Source: Hyposmocoma kahamanoa (taxonomy: Eukaryota > Arthropoda > Insecta > Lepidoptera > Cosmopterigidae). From it: a stretch of 64,000 bases of DNA. The translations under genes and the position numbers were made by a program. The stretch is taken from positions 2,876,824 to 2,940,823 of the forward strand of contig NW_020653397.1 of assembly GCF_003589595.1 (NCBI RefSeq), written 5' to 3'. Below are positions 21,913-32,855 of the stretch, one piece after another. Under the pieces are notes generated by a model. It was given only the letters and a program-made list of their open reading frames with translations, had not been told where the DNA came from and searched no databases. Positions within the stretch are counted from its first letter, which is position 1. Every line of letters starts with the position of its first letter.

Positions 21913-22014
21913 TATAATAACAAAAATTGCTACTAAAATAACTTAATTTTTATCAGCCATTTAGTCTTCAAATTAAATAAATATAAAATATCAGTAGACT
22001 GTCATCGATGTGCT

Positions 22015-22125
22015 ATCGGCACCATTGAACAGCAGAATACCAAAAAATTGCAATGACAGTTAAATGGTAGCTCACTGACAAGCGACTACTTTTAATTTTT
22101 AGTAGAATACCGAGCGTACAAAATC
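22015..22125 (-). repeat. Repeat F fragment, inverted
   Basis: AGCAGAATACCAAAAAATTG, a GACAGTTAAATGGTAGCTC block, then TTAGTAGAATACCGAGCG. Confidence 0.45.
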
Positions 22126-22179
22126 CTACCATTGACACAACGAAATAATTTGAAACTAACATACATGACGCCCAGTAAT

Positions 22180-22285
22180 CTTAACTTCACCATTTCGGTC
22201 AGCCGTGACCATGGGGCCTGAAAAGGGCCTGAAACGTTGCATTTGTTTGATAAAAGAATTACACGCGTTTTAAATCCAAAAAATT
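22180..22285 (+). mobile_element. PLE-terminal fragment
   Basis: GTCAGCCGTGACCATGGGGC, GGGCCTGAAACGTTGC and a degenerate AATTACACGCGTTTTAAATC, matching the right end of the PLE copies at 55655 and 59902. Confidence 0.5.
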
Positions 22286-22697
22286 GTTTCATAGTGTATG
22301 TTATGTACGAACAAATTAAGATATTTCCACATTTATTAAAAAAAGTTTTGTTCAACTGTGAGTGCATAAATAACCACGTGGTTGACCATAATCGTATTGA
22401 TCCATGAAAAGCCCTTCAATTTCCTCGAGTTCCAACAAATCCATTATAAATTTGTGGTTAGCGTGTTTCGCTTTGCGTGTGCTCCATAAATAGCAGGCGC
22501 TTTCTTAATCTCAGATGTGTAATAAAGTTTGCGCTAACAAAATGTTGTTACGTACACAGAGAAGATAACACGAGAAACATAATTACCGCTGAGAAAATTT
22601 CATACTCGTTTCACTGCCAATTTGAAAGTAAGTTTAGAAACAAACCAAATCTTCGACGAAGAAATGTTTTTTTACGCTGCGGGCCTCAACTTTACAG
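22286..22697. other. Region upstream of the Calx exon
   Basis: No repeat seen. It may hold the Calx promoter or the end of an upstream intron. A TATA-like CCATAAATAG occurs near 22484, and TTTTACG....CAACTTTACAG ending at 22697 is a fair splice acceptor. Neither can be proved from sequence. Confidence 0.3.
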
Positions 22698-22915
22698 CCC
22701 CGCATGGTAATAAAAGTACAGCGGACGAGAGGGTTCGCAATACGTGTGTGCGAGTTCGGTGCAGGAAATTCACCGACGCTGTCGAAAGCCTTCGTGAGTT
22801 GGAACGATACGCGTAAATGTAGCGTGGGGGGCGAGGCGCGTCGCGACGTTCAGTCGGGCGCCGGCCTCGGTCAGCGCCGGTGGCCCGCACACCGAGACGC
22901 GGCTCGTAACGCGGC
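22698..22915 (+). promoter_or_regulatory. Calx: Probable Calx 5' untranslated region
   Basis: GC content rises sharply from about 22800, unlike the AT-rich surroundings. An in-frame TAA at 22907-22909, two codons before the ATG, excludes an upstream extension of the reading frame. Whether transcription starts here or an upstream exon is spliced on at 22698 is not settled. Confidence 0.4.
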
Positions 22916-24579
22916 ATGCGGCCCGCGCTTGCCGCACTCGCGGCTTGCTGCGTGGTGGCGCGCGCCGAGCCGCCACTCGTCACTTCCGCCCCCCGGAACT
23001 CTACCCCTCACCGCGTGCTCCAGTGCTCCGACGGACTAATCCTGCCAGCTTGGCGCCCTTTGGAAGATGTCTCAACTTTGGAAATCGCGCTTCGCGGCAT
23101 CATTTACTTTGTCTCTCTCATGTATCTCTTCATTGGCGTTTCTATCGTCTCGGACCGCTTCATGGCCGCTATCGAAGTTATTACTTCGAGAGAGAAGGAG
23201 GTGCGCGTGCGACGGAACGGCAGCGAGCAGATTGTTGTCGTTAGAGTTTGGAATGAGACGGTTGCCAATTTAACACTGATGGCTCTAGGGTCTAGTGCAC
23301 CTGAGATCCTATTATCGGTTATAGAGATAACCGGAAAGAACTTCGAAGCTGGTGAATTAGGGCCTGGAACAATCGTGGGTTCGGCCGCTTATAACCTGTT
23401 CGTAATTATCGCCATCTGCGTCGGTGTGATACCTGACGGGGAGGTGCGAAAAATTAAACATCTTAGAGTATTCCTGGTGACTGCAACTTGGTCAATATTT
23501 GCGTATGTGTGGCTATATCTTATACTAGCAGTGATATCTCCAAGTGAAGTCGAAGTATGGGAGGGAGCTGTCACCTTCCTTTTCTTTCCGGCGACAGTGA
23601 TGACAGCTTACATTGCGGATCGGAGGCTACTTGTCTATAAGTATTTGAAGAAAGGATATCGGGTGAACGAACGCGGTGTTATTGTCGAAGGTGAAGGTGA
23701 TGGCTCGGTAGAAATGGCCTTGAAACCAGGAGGTGATGATTTTGCGTCAGATGATGAGGAAGGGCGTGAACTGGACAAATCACGCAAAGAATACATAACA
23801 GTATTGCGCGAGCTGAGAAAACTGCATCCTCATGAAGATATTGAAACGGTAGAACGTATGGCTTTGGAGGCTTTGATGGCTCGTGGCCCAAAATCACGCG
23901 CATTTTACAGAGTAGCTGCAACGAGAAAGATGACTGGTGGAGGAGATTTTTCACGCAAAATATCAGAACGAGCTCAGAGTGATCTCAGTGAAGTCAAAGC
24001 AGAGTTGCAGCGCAGAGAATCTAGTTCACCGTCAATGGAGCAACGCGGTCCAACTATTCGATTTGACCCAGATCATTACACTGTCATGGAAAATTGTGGA
24101 TCGTTCGAAGTGAGAGTTGTCAGAAGTGGCGATTTGTCGGGAGAAGTAACTGTGCAGTATACAACTGAAGATGGAACAGCTGAAGCAGGATCAGACTACG
24201 TGGCCACACAAGGAACTTTGGTCTTTGGACATGGCGAAACAGAGAAGACATTCACAGTTCAAGTAATCGACGATGATGTGTTCGAAGCTGACGAGTATTT
24301 TCATGTGCGTTTGACAGCTCCGCGCGGGGCGACGCTGTCCTCGCCATCGACGGCGACGGTTGTTATTTTGGATGACGACCATTCGGGTGTGTTTTCTTTT
24401 CCTCAAAGGGATTTTGAACTGACCGAGTCCGTGGGGACATTCGATCTGCGTGTTGTGCGAACGGCAGGCGCGAGGGGGAGAGTGCGAGTGCCATATTGGA
24501 CGGAAGATGGTACTGCTAAGAGCGGATCGCAGTATGAGTCTGATCAGGGATACGTCATTTTCGAGAACAACGAAGCTGA
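22916..24579 (+). CDS. Calx: Na+/Ca2+ exchanger CALX, first coding exon (partial gene)
   Basis: Plasma-membrane antiporter that exports Ca2+ in exchange for Na+. Residues 1-17 form a signal peptide ([17 protein letters not shown]), followed by an extracellular segment with NST and a CSDGLILP motif. TM1 is about 61-80. The alpha-1 repeat spans about 115-170, with [16 protein letters not shown] and [14 protein letters not shown], the ion-coordinating signatures of the NCX family; further TM segments lie at about 183-206 and 215-235. [15 protein letters not shown] (237-251) matches the XIP autoinhibitory helix. A Calx-beta domain (CBD1) covers about 382-488 with acidic Ca2+-binding clusters [10 protein letters not shown] and LDDDHSG; CBD2 starts at about 492 and is cut at residue 555. 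An in-frame stop just upstream and a purine at -3 support the start. The exon ends in a GTGAGT donor in phase 2. Mammalian NCX genes also break their large exon in early CBD2. The family is usually 850-970 residues, so TM6-10 and alpha-2 are missing here. Confidence 0.95.
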
Positions 24580-24586
24580 GTGAGTA
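24577..24586 (+). promoter_or_regulatory. Calx: Splice donor of the Calx exon
   Basis: CTGA|GTGAGTAC with the intron beginning at 24580. If not spliced, the frame meets TGA at 24581, so splicing here is needed for a full protein. The GTGAGT core is optimal; the exonic -1 base is A rather than G. Confidence 0.8.
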
Positions 24587-25664
24587 CCTTATAACTAAAT
24601 ATAAATGATGAACTTCGTGACCCAAATTAACTTTGTAGCAATTTGTAAAAAAAAAACTTGAGTTGATTAAGTCTTTCACAGTTCACGGTAAATAGACTGC
24701 ATAATAAGACTTAAAAAATTATTCTTGTGTTGGTTGTGGAGATACCAAAAATATAGCAGTTTTTCGTAAGGTTTCTTGGGAAGCCACAAAAAGATCCAAT
24801 GTGGTATAGATTGTACGGGACGATTATATACGGGTCGATGCGTGATCCGACCTCTGCTATCGCTCAACGTTCGGCCAAATAATCCTTTTAGATAATCCCG
24901 GCCTTGTCGCCTCCAAGCCCCGTTGCTCAGCGGGCCGACAGCATTTTGGCTTCCGTGTTTTTCAATATCGCCGCAATGAGATAGGTCAGTTATCTGGCAC
25001 AAGCCTAATTGGGCTGTCAATTTGCTTTGTGTAAGTCGAACCTAAAACATAGATTATGTGGTTAAGTTGTGGTATAAGTTTTGTGGTTTAATTGTGGCAT
25101 AGTTAAAAGTGTTTTTAAGTTTAATATTGGGGCAGTCAAACCAAATTTTTATGCGAGAATAAAGCATTCAACGAACAATTAAATGCGCTTCTCATAATTT
25201 TGCGATTATTGCCGCACAGGAGCCCACAAATTGAAATATGGGATCCGCGTAGGCAATTAATTATTTTTGACATTCGAAAGAGGCATATTTTTTGCACATA
25301 TGTTATGAAAATCATAATTTGAAAATTATAAAAATCTTTATTCTGACTGTGACTTTATTATCTTCTTGCTCTTGTGACGAATGGTGTGAAAACTTCTTTA
25401 TGTTATTTTATTCAGTCAAACGTAACCACCAAGTTCTTTTAGTTTACTTGACTACATTTTTGTAACTACTTCCTACGTTAATAAATTAAGTTAAATATTA
25501 TCGAAAAAGTTTGGTGTACCCATGTATTTTTTTTTCTACATTATTACTTTGGGTATCAATTTATACAAATTCACCCGTAGTAAATATTTAAAACTATAGA
25601 TGGGGACACTTGAATAAAAAATATGTAAATAATTGAATCTCGAAATTTGAGGCAGTTCGGTTTT
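24580..25664 (+). other. Start of inferred Calx intron
   Basis: No next exon seen. A 114-codon minus-strand frame at 24676-25020 (IEKHGSQNAVGPLSNGAWRR) has an unusual non-AT-rich stretch at 24740-25010 that may be a retroposon piece, but I cannot place it. Confidence 0.45.
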
Positions 25665-25860
25665 GCAGGGTAACGGTGCTAGTGAAATTATAAGCAAATG
25701 GGACTTGTCAACTTGTCTCTGGGTGATGGGCCCAGTGGCAGTGTCCCTATTAAAAACTCAGAGTGGCACTGGAACTGCTATGGACAGGCGTGTCGTTCAT
25801 CACCAGTGCACGACTTGTTCGCTCCGTCACTTGATATCATAATATAATAATAATTATTAT
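25665..25860 (+). repeat. RepA copy, 3' half
   Basis: From GGGTAACGGTGCTAGTGAAA through CAACTTGTCTCTGGGTGATG to CCGTCACTTGATATCATAAT; the first third is missing. Confidence 0.7.
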
Positions 25861-26514
25861 AAAAAAGAAATGCACATCTATTTAAACAACATTTTAGGAG
25901 TGTTCAGGAGGTTTTTTGAATTTCTTTGAATTTATTCTCAAAACTAAGTAAAAAAAAGTAACTGAGTTTTACTTTAAAATATTAAAAGTACAGGAACGCC
26001 TGAACAAAAGCAATAACCTTGACAAAAATGTAATAGCTGCCATCTGTTGGCCTTTTTGAATATTATTACAATCGCATCGCGGGTTTACTTGGTATTATCT
26101 GCTTAATGATCAGGGCTAAGAATCAAAATAAGCGACCGAATACGCGGAGTTATAAGTGCGACATTTCTTTGTATGAGCAAATGTTAATAATTATATATTG
26201 GGGTAACCTATCACAAACTCGAATTTTTTTTTGCCTGTAATAACGTGTGTTCGAATTTTCATTACACCGAATTATAACGAAACAGTTGTTCTTTCATGAT
26301 ATGTTGAATGTTTATTGCAAAGACACGATTAGGTTCGGTTAGGTTAGGTTAAGTTAGGTTTAAAAGAAAAAAACATTTTCCTCTCATTACTTTTGAGACT
26401 ATGAAATTTCAACCAAACGTAACCACATATTGGTCATATCGCATCTTTACAAAGAAAGTAACCTAATTTGAATAATTATAAATTTTTCATTGAAAAAAAA
26501 AAAAACTATTTCCG
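25861..26514. other. No gene recognised
   Basis: AT-rich intronic sequence containing the TTAGG-like block listed separately. Confidence 0.4.
26328..26362. repeat. Short interstitial TTAGG-like repeat
   Basis: About six units of GGTTA or variants (GGTTC, AGTTA) in tandem. TTAGG is the insect telomere unit, but such short runs also arise by chance. Confidence 0.6.
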
Positions 26515-27305
26515 ACTCCGACTTCTGGGTGACAATGGAACTGTTACGGACTCTTTTGTACATTTTATACTTTTTTTTGGTTGTTTTGGTGACGGTGATT
26601 GAAATAATTAGTAATTTGTGATTGCCGAAAAGAACCCAACGAAAGTCTGTAATAGAAAGAAATATTTTTAAATCGGTCCACAATTAATTGAGAAATCGGT
26701 GAGTACACGGACATGCCTATAAAATTTGATGATTTTCCTCGTTTTCCATGGTGTATCCTCATCAGATTTTGACTTGGTGACAATGGGACCACTACGAGAG
26801 TGCACCCTTTCAAATAAAACAGAGAACTTTCAAAATCGGTCCAAAATAAAATTGCAGGAGAAATCGAGAAACATATGCAATCATGTTTAGAATAATAACG
26901 CATAGAAACCTAGTCCGCACACGCTAAGTGAGGCAAATTGAAGCGCGCTCAAAGGGCCTACACGAGCGATCGGGCCGTCAGTGCTCAAGGTCAACTTGCA
27001 CCGCGAACAGCTCCAGAATTTTAGCTAAAAATGACGAAATATGCGGTAAATGAGTGTAAAAATACGTCAGATAAACATATAATAGATACTAACATCACAT
27101 TCCACAAGGAAGTAACGCGTTTCAACTTGTATTTTTATATAAATATTCACTAAAACCGAAAATTAACCTACTACTAAAACTAGCCTACATGAATTTGATT
27201 TTTGCCTCACTTGTTCGTTTGATATGAAACTATCATTCTATGCGTTATTATTCTAAGCATACAGCCGAACGTATAATCTTCTCCTATTTTTAAGTCTGTT
27301 AAAAA
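26515..27305 (-). repeat. RepC copy carrying a MITE-D insertion
   Basis: RepC resembles RepB at one end (a CTCCT...TTTTTAAGTCTG end here, CTCCTTTTTTTGAAGTCAG at 32450) and carries CATCAGATTTTGACTTGGTG and AAAATCGGTCCAAAATAA blocks. Part of the unit appears twice within it: compare ATCGGTCCACAATTAATTGA with ATCGGTCCAAAATAAAATTG. MITE-D lies inside its distal part. Confidence 0.65.
26886..27257. mobile_element. MITE-D copy 1
   Basis: Ends TTTAGAATAATAACGCATAG and its inverted partner CTATGCGTTATTATTCTAAG. Interior blocks GTGAGGCAAATTGAAGCGCG and AAGGAAGTAACGCGTTTCAA recur in copies at 31733 and 53626. The target duplication is not clear here but is in copy 2. Confidence 0.85.
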
Positions 27306-27887
27306 TGTAATAAAATGAGTGTATACCGTAAAACATCGTGACGATGCGCCTTCTTTCATCATCAACCCACCTTTTTATCATACTTTTCTCTGGGTCCTGG
27401 CCATTTACTGTTGAAATTTTGTACCGTTCTCTAATTTTGTTTCTTCGTCATTCTTACGTTGCTTCATTCTGTCGTGACTCCCATCAAAATTCTCGAAGAT
27501 ACAAGACGGGGCCTTCAATCATGTAAACATAACTGCTTAAAAAGTAGTAGTAATATATACACGAATACAGGCCCTTTTGGGCTTTCCCTTACATTTTCTT
27601 TGTTTCTACCTCTACAATAAAAATCTTGCAATAAAAATTACATGGACTGACCCTTCTCGTTAATTTCGCCAAGTCTAGGCCACACTACTTGGTAAAAATT
27701 ACCCGCGTTGTTATGTAAATGACGTACTTAACAACAATTTTGATATTATAAAGCTGAATATTTCATAATTATTTTCCAGGACTAACAGGGCTATTTACTA
27801 TTATTATTATTTTTAGTGCTTCAAGAGTAAAAAACACCAAATATACTTCACTTATTTTGCGTATTCCCTGAAAGTTGGAATTGCGCC
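27306..27887. other. No gene recognised
   Basis: A 62-codon frame at 27338 has no motif. Sequence otherwise AT-rich. Confidence 0.4.
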
Positions 27888-28048
27888 GGATGGTAAGCTA
27901 CACGCGTGTCCATAACATTTGCAGTGCCACTCAGAGCTTTAAATCGCAAAGATCTGAGGGGCACTACCACTGCGCCCGTCACCCTGAGACATAAGTTGAC
28001 AAGTCCCATGTGCTTGTAATTTCACCAGCACCCTTCAAAACCGGAAGC
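27888..28048 (-). repeat. RepA copy, central part
   Basis: From GCCGGATGGTAAGCTACACG to CCCTTCAAAACCGGAAGCAG; both ends are missing. Confidence 0.75.
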
Positions 28049-28165
28049 AGTGATGCATACGCGACGTAAGCGCGCGAGTGCATCGATACAAACGCGCGAT
28101 TGCATTGCTACGCTTGGGATTTATAGGCGATTGCATCGATGCAGTCGCGCGTTTGCATCTATCGC
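28049..28165. repeat. GC-rich patch with short internal repeats
   Basis: GCGCGATTGCAT, GGCGATTGCATCGATGCA and GTCGCGCGTTTGCAT are variants of one motif in both orientations, so the patch is partly self-complementary. The 90-codon frame over it is low complexity. Confidence 0.5.
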
Positions 28166-28183
28166 AAGTGTGTGTGTTAAAAG

Positions 28184-28417
28184 TAATAATAATAATAATA
28201 ACAATAATAATAATAACGCACACACTCAACATAGCCCCGCACTAGGGAAACCCTGTGTCGCGGGTGCCATGGACACACACATAGACAACCACAAATTACA
28301 CCCAAACTCACGAGAGAAATAAATGTAGGTCATACAAATATTTCTCCCGGCCCGGGAATCGAACCTGGGGCCTCTGCGTGGCACTCCGGCGTGGTAACCG
28401 TTCGACCACGGAGGCAG
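28184..28417 (-). repeat. SINE-1 copy, full length
   Basis: Reversed copy: an (AAT)n run at 28184-28217 is the tail, then GCACACACTCAACATAGCCC, the body, GGGAATCGAACCTGGGGCC (B box reversed) and CGTTCGACCACGGAGGCAG at the head. Confidence 0.85.
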
Positions 28418-28734
28418 TTATTTATAAGTCACCTTGTGTAATCACTCTTATGTGTATATCCTATTATTGCAGTGTGTATTCTTAGATCAAATTAATACTT
28501 ACATAATATTTGCAATATCTACATACATACATTTACAAATGTGTGTGGTGTGAAAACAAATTAATAAAATATTGAATATATATTTAAAGTATATTACTCC
28601 AAAAATATTAAACAAGATTAACTAGTTCTCTTAAAAAAGAGTTCTTTCGCTTCCACATTTTAACAATTATTAATCTTACGCAGTTACTATTTCGAATAAA
28701 TATGTGAAATAATGTTTCTTAAGATTATTACATA
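28418..28734. other. No feature recognised
   Basis: AT-rich only. Confidence 0.4.
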
Positions 28735-29445
28735 CATACATACATATACTTCACGCCTTTTTCCCATCAGAGTAGGCAGAGACAACAGTCTTCCACTTGC
28801 TACGGTCCTGACACACATCTCTTGCCTCATCAACACGCATCAATGCTTTCATACACGCTCGTCGGTTAAGGGTACTCTTGACCTGGCCCTTCTTTAGGAT
28901 GTCCTCAATTTGGTCATGATAAGTTCTCCTTGGTCGGCCCATACCAATTTGCCCGCTCACACTCGCGTTATAAATCTTTTTTGTCACTCTTCTTTCATTC
29001 ATTCTCTCTACATGTCCGAACCATCTAAGCATCCCTTTCTCTATCTTTGTCACTATATCTTCTTCCACGCCGCAACGCTCTCTTATCACACTGTTCCGTA
29101 ATTTATCCATCCAAGTCACTCCAGCCATACTCCTCAAAGCTCTCATTTCTACTGCATTAATTCTACTTTCATGCTTCTTCTGCCAAACCCAACATTCACT
29201 ACCATACATAAGTGTAGGAACTAGCACCCCCCATGCACAGCCAATCGTGCCTTTTTAGACACTTTCTGGCTGCCCATGAAGGTATGCAAGGCACCATTCA
29301 CCTGATTCCCTGCGTTCACTCTTCTTTCAATATCTCTTTCACATTTTCCATCACACGTAAACGTAGAACCCAAATACACAAACTCTTTCACTTGATCCCT
29401 TTCTCTCCTTCAATCAATATCGTGCAAATCGTCATAAATATATAA
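28735..29445 (-). mobile_element. RTE-type LINE, ORF2 C-terminal remnant
   Basis: Minus-strand codons from 29227 read MLVPTLMYGSECWVWQKKHE, SVIRERCGVEEDIV, KGMLRWFGHVERMNERRVTK and KSTLNRRACMKALMRVDEAR, the well-known C-terminal region of lepidopteran RTE/BovB-like elements. A further piece upstream (to about 29445) encodes DQVKEFVYLGSTFTCDGKCE in another frame, so the frame is broken near 29230. The 3' end is an ATGT-type tandem tail at 28733-28745. The catalytic RT and endonuclease are absent. Confidence 0.85.
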
Positions 29446-29829
29446 TCGTCATAAGATTATTAAATTAAATAAAAATATCTAATTGAATTAACGTAACATT
29501 GTAATAAATACAATTTAATTATCACCTTTATCATTGGTACCTAAATATTTTTTTTAATGTCAATTATGTACGCCTTTTTATGTGACCAATACAGGTGGTC
29601 ATTATTCATAGTGACCGGGAAAATCGATCATTCAAGCAGTCTTTGTGACTTTGCCCATTTGATGCGGGCAACATTAATACAGACCGGTTAATTCATGAAC
29701 TGGCTTATCAAATTTACTATGACATATAATGTGTGTCTCAATAAATAAGGATCAGAGATAACGAGATGCGGGAGCGCTTGTGTCATATTGTCCCCAAAAG
29801 CACGATTACGATGTAACTTACAATTTAGA
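29446..29829. other. No feature recognised
   Basis: AT-rich; no motif. Confidence 0.4.
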
Positions 29830-29928
29830 CCATAGTTTCCCGAACTTTTTGTCTCCCCGCCCAAATAAGCAAGATAAAAATATTCGACGCCCACCGCCAC
29901 TACCACAAAAAATAATTTTTAATACAGT
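29830..29928 (+). mobile_element. MITE-H fragment (left end)
   Basis: ACCATAGTTTCCCGAACTTT followed by CGACGCCCACCGCCACTACC matches the left part of the fuller copy at 40306. A frame of 150 codons overlying it is not a gene. Confidence 0.5.
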
Positions 29929-30676
29929 TGCTCAAAACGTGGTATTTTTCGTACTACAAATCGTGCCGAAAGTTGGAATTTTCGCACTAGTGCTTTTTAC
30001 TTTTCCATTTTTTTTAATTTCAAATCTTAAGCACAGAACTAAAGAAGTTGTATATTTATTTAATATTTATGTGCTTTGTGACGTAAGTCATTCGTCATTA
30101 AAACTTATATTTATTTACAAATACTATATAATGAACATATCGAGTGGAGGTTCACAGTCTCTGCCTACCCCTGAATGGGTGACAGGCGAGATTTTTATGT
30201 ATATATTTATTTGTTCTATGTATTACAGATAAATTGTATCTCACTACCGTGCACGGGTTCCTAAAGAAGTTTAAACAAAAGTACCAGGACTTCATAATAA
30301 TAAAAGTGCTTACAGACCGATATTACAGAAAATAAACAAAAACAGCACGTTAGAACTAGATTTCCATAGACTTTTAACTAATGGTTGCAGTGGTTGTATT
30401 TCATTTATTTTAATTTACTAGCAGAAAATGAGTTTTGTTTAAATACTGTTTTATTTTACTTTCAATGTAGTTTTTTCGCAAATGTATTAAAAAACGTCGT
30501 TTGATACACGTGCGGATTTGTCATTTTCAGTTGTCTCGCGTCTTGACCCTCGCCTCTGGCTCGGGCCAAGAAGCCTCTAGACTCGTGAATAATGACTAAC
30601 TTTCCGCACTTATATCAAAAATAACTATTTCATATTAACTTGACACAATATAATTATAAGTTAACTTTTTCATTGA
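29929..30676. other. No gene recognised
   Basis: AT-rich. TTCACAGTCTCTGCCTACCC.....GGTGACAGGCG near 30150 looks like a retroposon scrap but is too short to name. Confidence 0.35.
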
Positions 30677-30757
30677 AAAAAAAACCCGACCTCAAAAGTT
30701 TGCTTGTCGGTTTTTTCGATTTCCACGGGATCCCCTCATCAGATTATGACTTCTTGA

Positions 30758-31585
30758 CATCGAGTATATGACCAGAAATGGAGAAGAAATAAGGGCCATA
30801 CCTTCCTGGTAATTCATCAGTGACACGTCATTTATAAATATCAACTCTCGTTTGCACTGAAATTATATATTAGAAACATTGACTTACAAATAAATGGACG
30901 ACGGGTCTAATACAAAAACCACGAAAAAAATGTCCCAAGTCAACCTATCTAAACGTAGTGACATGTAAAGGAATATGAAAAAGCTAAAACGTTGAATTTA
31001 AATTGTAATGTCATCGCAGTACTGTCTAATTTTGCTTGCTTCGCTGTCAGTCGAACAAACGAAGACTAAAGCGTGAATGACGTTCTGTATACGATTTTAA
31101 CGCCCTATAAGTTCGGACACTTTTTAGCGCGGACCCGACGTCCATATAATTGGAAGTCAATGATTAGAAAGCTGAAATAGTACAGCGCCAACAACTGACC
31201 TGTGTGTACGTCTTCGTATATACCAAAAATATTCTGTATTTATGGTAATAAAGATAATATCTCTAACAATGACGTGCTGTTACATTCGGTGGTGTGGGGA
31301 AAAACAGCAAAACATCTAACTACAAAACAAATGGAATCAAATTTCACCTGTAATTAAATGTTACATAATTATATGTAATTTTGCAATTTTCGTCCATTAA
31401 AAAAGCTCAAGTTAACTGGTCGATTTGATGTGAAACAATTGGCGACACTCATTGACGACACCCGCCAATTGTTTCGAATTTGGGCTGGCCAATCAGAGCG
31501 CAGTAGTCACGGTAATCACATGGCAGAATAGTTTTTAAACAAATGAAATGACTTTTTGTCTCTATTTCTGGTTATATACTCGATG
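30758..31585. mobile_element. MITE-E copy 2, with MITE-N nested inside
   Basis: Ends CATCGAGTATATGACCAGAA and TATATACTCGATG. Flanked by TTCTTGA on both sides (30751-30757 and 31586-31592). 828 bp, of which 286 bp plus an 8-bp duplication are the nested MITE-N. Confidence 0.85.
30877..31162. mobile_element. MITE-N copy 1
   Basis: Inverted ends of about 30 bp: CATTGACTTACAAATAAATG at the left, and CATTGACTTCCAATTATATG reading inward from the right, both followed by GACG(A/T)CGGGTC. Perfect 8-bp duplication ATTAGAAA at 30869-30876 and 31163-31170, as made by hAT-type transposases. No coding capacity. Confidence 0.9.
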
Positions 31586-31732
31586 TTCTTGATGACAATG
31601 GTACTGTCACGGACTCCTTTGTACATTTTATACTTTTTTTTGGTTGTCATGGTAACGGTGATTTCTCGATTACATGTATAGTCTCAAGTGAAATCGACTT
31701 TTGTTTGCGGAAAATAATTAGTAATTTGTGAT

Positions 31733-32110
31733 CTTAGAATAATAACGCATAGAATGACAGTTTCATATCAAACGAACTGTCACAAGTGAGGCAAAAATCA
31801 AATTCATGTAGGCTAGTGTTAGTAGTAGGTTAATTTTCGGTTTTAGTGAATATTTATATAAAAATACAAGTTGAAACGCGTTACTTCCTTGTGGAATGTG
31901 ATGTTAGTATCTATTTTATGTTTGTCTGACGTATTTTTACACTCATTTACCGCACATTTCGTCATTTTTAGCTAAAATTATGGAGCTGTTCGCGGTACAA
32001 GTTGACCTTGAGCACTGACGGCCCGCCCGCTCGTGTAGGCCCTTTTGGCGCGCTTCAATTTGCCTCACTTAGCGTGTGCGGACTAGGTTTGTATGCGTTA
32101 TTATTCTAAG
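31733..32110. mobile_element. MITE-D copy 2
   Basis: Opposite orientation to copy 1, with ends CTTAGAATAATAACGCATAG and TGCGTTATTATTCTAAG. Perfect 8-bp duplication TTTGTGAT at 31725-31732 and 32111-32118. The empty site is visible in the other RepC copy near 26615 (AATTTGTGATTGCCG). Confidence 0.9.
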
Positions 32111-32609
32111 TTTGTGATAGCCGAAACGAACCTGAAACCTCCACCACCTCGAGTCCACCTCGAGAGTCAAGACACCCTTCAAACAAGAGAAGAATTTTGC
32201 AAAATCGGTGCATTGTTGATGGAGAAATTGGTGAATACACGGACATACCTGTAAAATTTGATTTGCCACGGACATGCCTATGGATTTCCATCGATTCTCA
32301 TGGGATCCCTTCATCAGACTTTGACTTGGTGACAATGGGACCACGACGATGGATGTACTCATCCTTTCAAACGAAAAAAGAATTCTCAAAATCGGTCCAC
32401 AATTTCGACTGAGACATCTGAAAACATATATACAGCCGATCGTATAATCTCCTCCTTTTTTTGAAGTCAGTTAAAAATCACAAGGATAAAAATATGTAGT
32501 GTTGTTTATATAGATTAACTGTGGAAACTAAGTAATTCTATATTTATTTTTGTAACTACTTATATACCTAGCTAGTTTCCCTAAAAATTTAATATAAAAT
32601 AGATAATTC

Positions 32610-32748
32610 AGGTTATTTTTTCAAATGCGGTAGCACTCCCTGGACAGCATCAACGCCTCCAATTACTTTCCTTACCTCTACTGTCCTTCGACTCTTCATG
32701 GCCCATTGGGGGCGGTAGGGACCACTTTGGGAAACTATAATTTAGACG
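32610..32748 (+). mobile_element. MITE-H fragment (right end)
   Basis: TCAAATGCGGTAGCACTCCC, GGACAGCATCAACGCC, GGCCCATTGGGGGCGGTAGG and ACCACTTTGGGAAACTATAA match the right half of 40306-40590. Confidence 0.6.
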
Positions 32749-32855
32749 GAGAAAAACTGAAGTTACTTCTATGGTGCAAGCATCTTTTCGACAATCTTCA
32801 AGATTAAGACTCATCGTAATGTTGCTGTGGGTGCTTACTGCTTATATTATTTCAT

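Larger units (their letters stand above)
30677..32475 (-). repeat. RepC copy split by two MITEs
   Basis: Outer host element of a nested stack. Its own sequence is 30677-30757, 31586-31732 and 32111-32475; removing the inserts restores colinearity with 26515-27305, for example TGACTTCTTGATGACAATGG across the first junction and AATTTGTGATAGCCGAAACG across the second. Confidence 0.8.

Noticed and set aside
24191..24679. 162-codon minus-strand frame under the Calx exon
   Set aside because: It is a shadow of the Calx coding strand, which has clear domain structure.
28050..28322. 90-codon frame with a poly-Asn tract
   Set aside because: It runs from a GC-rich patch into the reversed (AAT)n tail of a SINE-1 copy.
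28751..29227. A host gene for the 158-codon frame
   Set aside because: The sequence is the familiar C-terminus of an RTE-type LINE and lacks its own upstream exon or start context.
29780..30232. 150-codon frame with a hydrophobic middle
   Set aside because: It overlies a MITE-H fragment at its start and has no recognisable domain; composition is that of AT-rich non-coding DNA.
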